DNA of 10,326 nucleotides from Euryarchaeota archaeon UBA182 (lineage in GTDB: Archaea; Thermoplasmatota; Poseidoniia; Poseidoniales; Thalassarchaeaceae): assembly GCA_002495675.1 (NCBI GenBank), contig DAGH01000021.1:107844-118169 (forward strand), in the 5' to 3' direction. The notes beneath the pieces are model-generated. The model was not told where the DNA came from, made no database searches, and was given only the letters and a program-made list of their open reading frames with translations. A program made the translations under genes and the position numbers. Positions 6,203 through 10,326 of this stretch are shown piece after piece; the stretch's first letter is position 1, and every line of letters begins with the position of its first letter.

Positions 6203-6412
6203 ATGAACTGGTTCACACAAGGTTTCAGCCTAGGGATCTTATTTTCATGGTTCTCAAGTGCTAGCATCGCCGGTGAATCGATTGTATCCACTGCATCAGC
6301 CTCAGACATGCTGGTACATGGTGCAGTATTTTCCCTTGCATTCGGCTATATCCATAATTTCATCTCTTTGTTGGTGGGTCAAATAGAATCTTGGGAATCA
6401 GAGGATGATTGA
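6203..6412 (+). CDS. Candidate small membrane protein (69 aa), unknown
   Basis: I do not recognise a family. The predicted 69-residue peptide has two hydrophobic segments, about residues 3-22 (FSLGILFSWF core) and 37-59 (LVHGAVFSLAFGYIHNFISL), and an acidic tail ending ESWESEDD. Length, hydrophobic pattern and charged C-terminus resemble a genuine short membrane protein, but 69 codons could still arise by chance. The start ATG 6203 is preceded by a G8 tract, which may act as a poor ribosome site. The 3' end overlaps the end of the convergent Nudix gene by 34 bp. It lies 64 bases downstream of tRNA-Pro on the same strand. If the G8 tract is really G7, the protein begins at 6145 with MKVRFIGKTQSQ. 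Confidence 0.45.
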   Translation: MNWFTQGFSLGILFSWFSSASIAGESIVSTASASDMLVHGAVFSLAFGYIHNFISLLVGQIESWESEDD

Positions 6413-7203
6413 TCAGTGCCCACCAAGGTCATTATAGCATCTCTATCGAAAACCGATATTGACCTGTCAATGGCTTCACCCACGTCGAACCATCTCGCCT
6501 CTTCTATTTCGTCGTCCTTAGGAGTAATTCTCTGGCCGCTATCAACAAAATTTGATTTGTAAGTGAGTGATATCCAATCGATCCCTTCTTCGTTGAATAT
6601 TGCCTCCTTTATTACAAATTCACAATTCTCCACGGTTTTACGCCCTGTCTCTCCATTATGGTCTGGTATTGAGATTACCAATCCCAATTCTTCTTTCACT
6701 TCCCTGATGGCACCGTCTCTCGGATGTTCACCATAGTCTACGAATCCACCAGGTAATGTCCAGAATCCTGCAAAAAAACCACGTGTGACTTTCGCTAGTA
6801 GAACCTGCCCATCTTCGTTGACTAGTACGACTTTACTGACAACCCTGTGCATTGTCCTGTAGACCGACTCTCTGGCAACGGGGTCTACTGCATTATCAGA
6901 AATCAGTGAATCCTTCAAAGCCCAATCTGAGGGCCAAGGGATATCTGGTGTCGACACTTCGATCTTTACATTGCGATTCCCCAAGGTGTAGATGTTGACT
7001 CTTCTAGGTACGTAACCAATACCCATCTTAGCTACCTCTGTGGGTGTCGGGAGCCTCATTAGATCCCCTTGATCATGATATTGCCTCCCGGGACGGGCTT
7101 TCTTTGGCCCACTACCATCTTTATCCACGAGTAGAATCCTTCCATCGTGTTCCAAATGGACATAGTGTTCAGTATCTTTGATGCTATCCCCATCCAAGAA
7201 CAT
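6379..7203 (-). CDS. Nudix hydrolase with long N-terminal extension
   Basis: The 274-residue protein has a perfect Nudix box (G-x5-E-x7-REV-x-EELGL) at residues 153-175, which binds Mg2+ and hydrolyses a nucleoside diphosphate linked to another group. The Nudix domain spans roughly 119-262, from HRVVSKVVLVNEDG through WTLPGGF to EARWFDV. Residues 1-115 form an extension I cannot assign. It contains ILLVDKDG and a segment GIGYVPRRVNIYTLGNRNVK, without a CxxC zinc site. The C-terminal NudC signature SQPWPFP is absent, so NADH pyrophosphatase of the NudC type is not supported. ADP-ribose or another dinucleotide is possible, but the substrate is unknown. Its ATG lies inside the last codons of mdh (20 bp overlap), which implies one transcript and coupled translation. 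The tail is Ser/Asp rich and overlaps the convergent small ORF. Confidence 0.9.
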   Translation of the reverse strand: MFLDGDSIKDTEHYVHLEHDGRILLVDKDGSGPKKARPGRQYHDQGDLMRLPTPTEVAKMGIGYVPRRVNIYTLGNRNVKIEVSTPDIPWPSDWALKDSLISDNAVDPVARESVYRTMHRVVSKVVLVNEDGQVLLAKVTRGFFAGFWTLPGGFVDYGEHPRDGAIREVKEELGLVISIPDHNGETGRKTVENCEFVIKEAIFNEEGIDWISLTYKSNFVDSGQRITPKDDEIEEARWFDVGEAIDRSISVFDRDAIMTLVGTDQSSSDSQDSI

Positions 7204-8125
7204 CTGATAATTGGGATTTGTAAAAGCTTCCAGATTTTTGGAGACTTGCCAGTTCTGACTCCTCCAAATCCAACTCTACGATATTTTCAACTCCGTTCCT
7301 TCCAAGTACCACTGGCACTCCTATGTAGACGTCTTCTAACCCATATTGCCCTGTCAAATAGGCGGAGCAGGGTAGCAATCTACGCCTATCCTCCAAAATT
7401 GATTCTGCCATTATAGCCGCGGCATTACCAGGTGCGTAAAACGCGGATCCACGCTCCAGTAATTTGACGATTTCACCTCCTCCACCTGCTGTTCTGATGC
7501 CTATCTGTTCTATCGTTTCGGAATCTAACAATTGTGTAATTGGTATCCCCGAGACAGTTGTATATCTCGGTAGTGGTACCATTGTGTCCCCATGGCCTCC
7601 TAGCACCATTGCATGTACGTCTTCGTTTGAAACTCCTAAGGCGTCAGCTACAAAATGCGTCATTCTGGCGGAATCCAAGATGCCTGCCTGGCCCACAACT
7701 CGATGATGTGGGAATCCAGTAGCTTTCCACATGTGATATGTCATCAAGTCCAATGGGTTTGTGACAACAATTACAACCGAATCCGGGGCGTATTTTTTTA
7801 TTCCAGCGCCTACTTCATTAATGATTGAGGCATTTTTTGAAATCAGGTCCTCCCTGGTCATACCAGGTTTTCTGGGGAAGCCGGAGGTCACCACCACGAC
7901 CTCAGCACCCTCAATATCCTCATACGATGAGGTTCCCCTCACAATTCCGTCATAATTTAGGATCTGAGCTGCTTGACTCATGTCCAGTGCTTTCCCTTTA
8001 GCAAATCCCTCGAAAATATCTAGCATGACAATATTCCCTAATTTTCGCTCCGCAAGTGAAAAGGCACACGTGGCACCGACATTACCTGCACCTATGACTG
8101 CTATCGTCCTCCTTCCTGTACTCAT
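7184..8125 (-). CDS. mdh: Malate dehydrogenase (LDH-like, NAD-dependent)
   Basis: Cytoplasmic enzyme interconverting malate and oxaloacetate with NAD(H) in the citric acid cycle. The 313-residue sequence has the Rossmann motif GAGNVG (12-17) and Asp36 at the end of strand two (VMLDIFEG), which favours NAD over NADP. The substrate loop GFPRKPGMTR (82-91) has Arg85 in place of the Gln of lactate dehydrogenase, which specifies malate. Catalytic residues are Asp151 and Arg154 (ILDSAR) and His178 (GGHGD), and TNPLD (122-126) is conserved. All key residues are present and length is typical. The start is ATG 8125, with GAGGGT about 7 nt upstream. It is the first gene of a pair with the overlapping Nudix gene and is divergent from the transhydrogenase operon, so its expression may be linked to nicotinamide cofactor balance. 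Confidence 0.96.
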   Translation of the reverse strand: MSTGRRTIAVIGAGNVGATCAFSLAERKLGNIVMLDIFEGFAKGKALDMSQAAQILNYDGIVRGTSSYEDIEGAEVVVVTSGFPRKPGMTREDLISKNASIINEVGAGIKKYAPDSVVIVVTNPLDLMTYHMWKATGFPHHRVVGQAGILDSARMTHFVADALGVSNEDVHAMVLGGHGDTMVPLPRYTTVSGIPITQLLDSETIEQIGIRTAGGGGEIVKLLERGSAFYAPGNAAAIMAESILEDRRRLLPCSAYLTGQYGLEDVYIGVPVVLGRNGVENIVELDLEESELASLQKSGSFYKSQLSDVLGWG

Positions 8126-8256
8126 GTTCTACCCTCTAGGAACAGGTACTTGGGCTTTCTCAAGTTTGGGTTAAATGTGCGATCATCCGACGTGTTCAAG
8201 AGGTGCCTATGCGAGCACATACCAACTTGGGATGGCCTACCAGGAGGATGCTGACA
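8126..8256. promoter_or_regulatory. Divergent promoter region, mdh-nudix versus pnt operon
   Basis: The 131 bp gap has one AT-rich core, GGTTAAATG at 8169-8177. Read leftward it is CATTTAACC, about 46 bp before the mdh ATG and well placed as its TATA box. Between it and mdh lies an imperfect inverted repeat, CTTGGG-CTTT-CTCAAG (8149-8164), which would sit near the predicted mdh start site. A TTTGGG (8165-8170) and a further CTTGGG (8226-8231) echo its half-site. This could be an operator, but the repeat is short. A separate pnt TATA box is not evident. Confidence 0.35.
8242..8247 (+). promoter_or_regulatory. Shine-Dalgarno sequence fixing the pntA start
   Basis: AGGAGG lies 9 bases before ATG 8257. 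The open frame extends upstream to GTG 8203, but the codons between do not match the family, whose N-terminus reads MRIGI. The site therefore decides for ATG 8257. Confidence 0.75.
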
Positions 8257-9417
8257 ATGCGCATAGGAATAATTAGGGAAAACGATGCTGAAAATCGGGT
8301 TTCAATTGTCCCTAATTCCATCAAGAAACTCATCAAAGCCGGCTTTGAAGTAAACATCGAAACAGGTGCTGGCGATAGATCAAATCATTCCGATTCGGAA
8401 TACGAAACTATGGGTGCCAAGGTAGTTAATCGAAATGAGGTTGTCAAAGCCAACATTTTGGTCTCTATTGGTTTTCCCAACCTTGAGGATACACCTGACG
8501 GATGTGTATTGGTATGCGTTGCCGATCCGTTCAGAAACCCTGAGCGGGTCAAGATATGCAACGATAAGAAAATCACCTTGTTGAGCCTTGACATGATTCC
8601 AAGGAGGATTTCAAGGGCCCAATCTATGGACGTAAACTCTAGCCAAGATAATCTAGCAGGGTACAGGTCTGTTATTCTTGGTGCCTCGATGGTACCAAAG
8701 GCAATACCAATGATGACCACCTCTGCTGGCACTGTTAAACCATCTAAAGTAGTAATCATGGGGTCAGGGGTTGCAGGTCTTCAGGCCATAGCCACTGCAA
8801 AGAGATTGGGTGCCGTGGTCTTTGCCTCAGATGTTAGAAAATCAGCTGCAGAGCAGATTGAATCTGTCGGTGGGCGTTTCATACACGTCGACGGAATGGA
8901 TGATTTTGAAGACGATTCCGGATATGCTAAACCACTTACCCCAGAATTCATCAACAAAGTAAACGAAACCGTTTGCGAAGTGGCTATGGATGCAGATCTT
9001 ATTATCACCACCGCTCGGATATTTGGTAGACCGGCACCAATTACCATACCAGAATCAGCCGTAGGCGCATTCAAATCCGGTGCTGTGATAGTTGATATGA
9101 ATTCAGACGTCGGCGGGAATTGCGAAGCAACGGTCAAGAATGAAATCATCACAACTCAAAACGGTGTTCGGGTTATTGGAATCTGCAACCTTCCGGGAAC
9201 CATACCTAACACAGCAAGCATGTTATTTTCAAATAACCTAACTTCATTCCTTACCTCACTCGTTGATGATGGAGAATTCACTATGTCAGAATCTGATGAC
9301 ATCCTGGTTGGGGCCCCAGTCGATACAGATTTCTACGTCAAAGGCATGGGTGGAGTTCTCGTTTGTCGAGATGGAAAAATCCATGACAACCAAACCAGAC
9401 TTTCCGAGGTGGTCTGA
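8257..9417 (+). CDS. pntA: NAD(P) transhydrogenase alpha-1 subunit (NAD(H)-binding domain I)
   Basis: Soluble NAD(H)-binding part of proton-translocating transhydrogenase, which exchanges hydride between NADH and NADP+ using the membrane ion gradient. The 386-residue product starts MRIGIIRENDAENRVSIVP, as in the family. It has the RQD loop intact, PRRISRAQSMDVNSSQ (115-130): Arg117, Gln122, Asp125 and Ser128 match R. rubrum Arg127, Gln132, Asp135 and Ser138. The nucleotide fold follows, with GSGVAG (169-174) and Asp192 at the end of strand two (ASDVRK), which favours NAD(H). The protein ends after domain I, so the alpha subunit is split and the membrane part is the next gene. The TGA overlaps the next ATG by one base (TGATG), which implies translational coupling. 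Similar alanine dehydrogenases lack this operon partner. Confidence 0.95.
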   Translation: MRIGIIRENDAENRVSIVPNSIKKLIKAGFEVNIETGAGDRSNHSDSEYETMGAKVVNRNEVVKANILVSIGFPNLEDTPDGCVLVCVADPFRNPERVKICNDKKITLLSLDMIPRRISRAQSMDVNSSQDNLAGYRSVILGASMVPKAIPMMTTSAGTVKPSKVVIMGSGVAGLQAIATAKRLGAVVFASDVRKSAAEQIESVGGRFIHVDGMDDFEDDSGYAKPLTPEFINKVNETVCEVAMDADLIITTARIFGRPAPITIPESAVGAFKSGAVIVDMNSDVGGNCEATVKNEIITTQNGVRVIGICNLPGTIPNTASMLFSNNLTSFLTSLVDDGEFTMSESDDILVGAPVDTDFYVKGMGGVLVCRDGKIHDNQTRLSEVV

Positions 9418-9731
9418 TGGAACCCACAACACTAATCGCTAGCTTGACTCTATTCGCACTTGCCATATTCCTTGGATTCGAACTAATCACAAAAGTTCCA
9501 CCCACACTTCATACTCCTCTCATGAGTGGCGCCAACGCAATATCCGGAATCAGCATAGTGGGAGCCATTATCGGTGCCAATGTGTTATACGAAGCCGACC
9601 AAACCCAAATATCCGGTATTATCGCATTCCTCGCTCTTGTCCTAGCCACAGTGAACGTAGTGGGTGGCTTTGCCGTGACCAACAGGATGCTACAGATGAT
9701 TGCGGGCAAGAAAAAAAGGAGGGATGACTAA
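9417..9731 (+). CDS. NAD(P) transhydrogenase alpha-2 subunit (membrane part)
   Basis: The 104-residue membrane subunit of a split transhydrogenase alpha chain (often named pntAB or pntA-2) has three hydrophobic segments at about 6-24, 43-59 and 66-88. The family segment LGFELITKVPPTLHTPLMSGANAISG is present in full around residues 19-44 and ends in the predicted membrane helix. A basic tail, KKKRRDD, follows. It forms part of the proton channel with PntB. The start is ATG 9417, inside the pntA stop, with GAGGTGG at 9406-9412 as ribosome site. The stop TAA is directly followed by the GTG of pntB with no gap, so the three genes form one tight operon. Confidence 0.93.
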   Translation: MEPTTLIASLTLFALAIFLGFELITKVPPTLHTPLMSGANAISGISIVGAIIGANVLYEADQTQISGIIAFLALVLATVNVVGGFAVTNRMLQMIAGKKKRRDD

Positions 9732-10326
9732 GTGAATCCCCAGTGGTATCAAGTTGGATACCTGATTTCAGCGTCATTCTTCATCTTCGGTCTGAAGATG
9801 CTGGGCCACCCCAGAACCGCTCCCAGAGGCAATCAGATGGGGGCTATAGGTATGCTAGTGGCAGTTGTGACAGTATTACTTGAGACTGAACTCATATCGT
9901 CTCCCGTACTGATCGTATCAGGGATAATAATTGGGGCCGTGATAGGGTCATGGCTCGCAATACGTGTCGAGATGACTGGAATGCCTGAACTTGTGGCATT
10001 GTTCAACGGTTTTGGCGGGGCGGCCAGCGCATTGGTAGCACTAGCAGAAATCTACTCAGCGATAGAGGCAGAAACCATACCGAAGGGGTTGGAGCTTCAC
10101 GTTGCATGGACTGCGATCGGCCTTTCGGCACTAGTAGGTTGGATGACCCTGACAGGTTCTCTCGTTGCCTTTGCTAAGCTCAAGGGTGGATTCAACATCC
10201 TTGGCAAATGGAGAAGATTTCCGACATGGGGGCCATCATGGCTCAATCCCGTCAAGGCAATTGCAGTTGGCACTGCATTCTACATGATCTATCTCTCTGT
10301 AATTACTCCAGACGATCTTAGGATAA
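9732..10326 (+). CDS. pntB: NAD(P) transhydrogenase beta subunit, N-terminal part (cut by window end)
   Basis: Membrane and NADP(H)-binding beta subunit of proton-translocating transhydrogenase. Only about 198 codons are inside the window, and the frame is open at the end. The GTG start at 9732 follows the previous stop directly, and GGAGG at 9718-9722 lies 9 bases upstream. Conserved PntB sequence is clear: GLKMLGHPRTAPRGNQMGAI near the N-terminus, MTGMPELVALFNGFGGAASA in the core and LTGSLVAFAKLKG after it, with several hydrophobic membrane segments between. The usual protein is about 460 residues, so the NADP(H)-binding domain III should lie beyond the window. With pntA and the alpha-2 gene it completes the complex. 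Confidence 0.95.
   Translation, partial: MNPQWYQVGYLISASFFIFGLKMLGHPRTAPRGNQMGAIGMLVAVVTVLLETELISSPVLIVSGIIIGAVIGSWLAIRVEMTGMPELVALFNGFGGAASALVALAEIYSAIEAETIPKGLELHVAWTAIGLSALVGWMTLTGSLVAFAKLKGGFNILGKWRRFPTWGPSWLNPVKAIAVGTAFYMIYLSVITPDDLRI

Noticed and set aside
6082..6309. A 75-codon minus-strand open frame containing WACLDSNQGQMLP
   Set aside because: It runs through the tRNA-Pro gene. Peptides such as CLDSNQG are well-known false translations of antisense tRNA sequence, not a real protein.
8203..8256. Extended pntA start at GTG 8203 with 18 extra codons
   Set aside because: The extra residues do not match the family, and AGGAGG correctly positions ATG 8257, where the protein begins MRIGI.

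Overview
The window is compact archaeal chromosome, most likely a euryarchaeon. An archaeal-type tryptophanyl-tRNA synthetase, a 20S proteasome beta subunit, an archaeal CPSF-type nuclease with KH domains (aCPSF1/FttA), a ZPR1 zinc-finger protein, an archaeal SepF-like protein and a tRNA-Pro with encoded CCA support this. Proteasome similarity to Thermoplasma and the gene mix fit the Thermoplasmatota, possibly marine group II/III. That placement is an inference from memory of the families, not a search.

Layout. Bases 1-101 hold the N-terminus of a leftward Rossmann-fold gene cut by the window edge, divergent from trpS (183-1562). trpS runs tail to tail into a leftward pair, sepF-like then zpr1 (2524 down to 1559). 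The proteasome beta gene (2636-3262) and the aCPSF1/FttA gene (3335-5254) follow on the plus strand. A small leftward two-helix membrane protein (5551-5255) abuts the end of fttA and diverges by only 26 bp from a zinc-ribbon plus winged-helix-like protein (5578-6018). Next come an inverted repeat, tRNA-Pro(UGG) at 6061-6138, and a second small membrane-protein candidate (6203-6412).

From 6379 to the end is a redox block. A leftward pair, malate dehydrogenase and a Nudix hydrolase with a long N-terminal extension (overlapping by 20 bp), diverges from a rightward three-gene NAD(P) transhydrogenase operon, pntA-1, pntA-2 and pntB, the last cut by the window end. Malate dehydrogenase makes NADH and the transhydrogenase exchanges hydride between NADH and NADP+ at the expense of the ion gradient, so the block looks like a nicotinamide-nucleotide module. 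The Nudix enzyme may act on a related nucleotide, but this is not proven.

The window is mostly core housekeeping. I see no CRISPR array, insertion sequence, phage gene or other clearly novel system. No gene-free stretch exceeds 300 bases. The items most worth a second look are the Nudix protein's unassigned N-terminal domain, the SepF-like protein without a visible membrane-targeting helix, the two small membrane proteins, the G8 tract before the second of these, and the hairpin just upstream of the tRNA.
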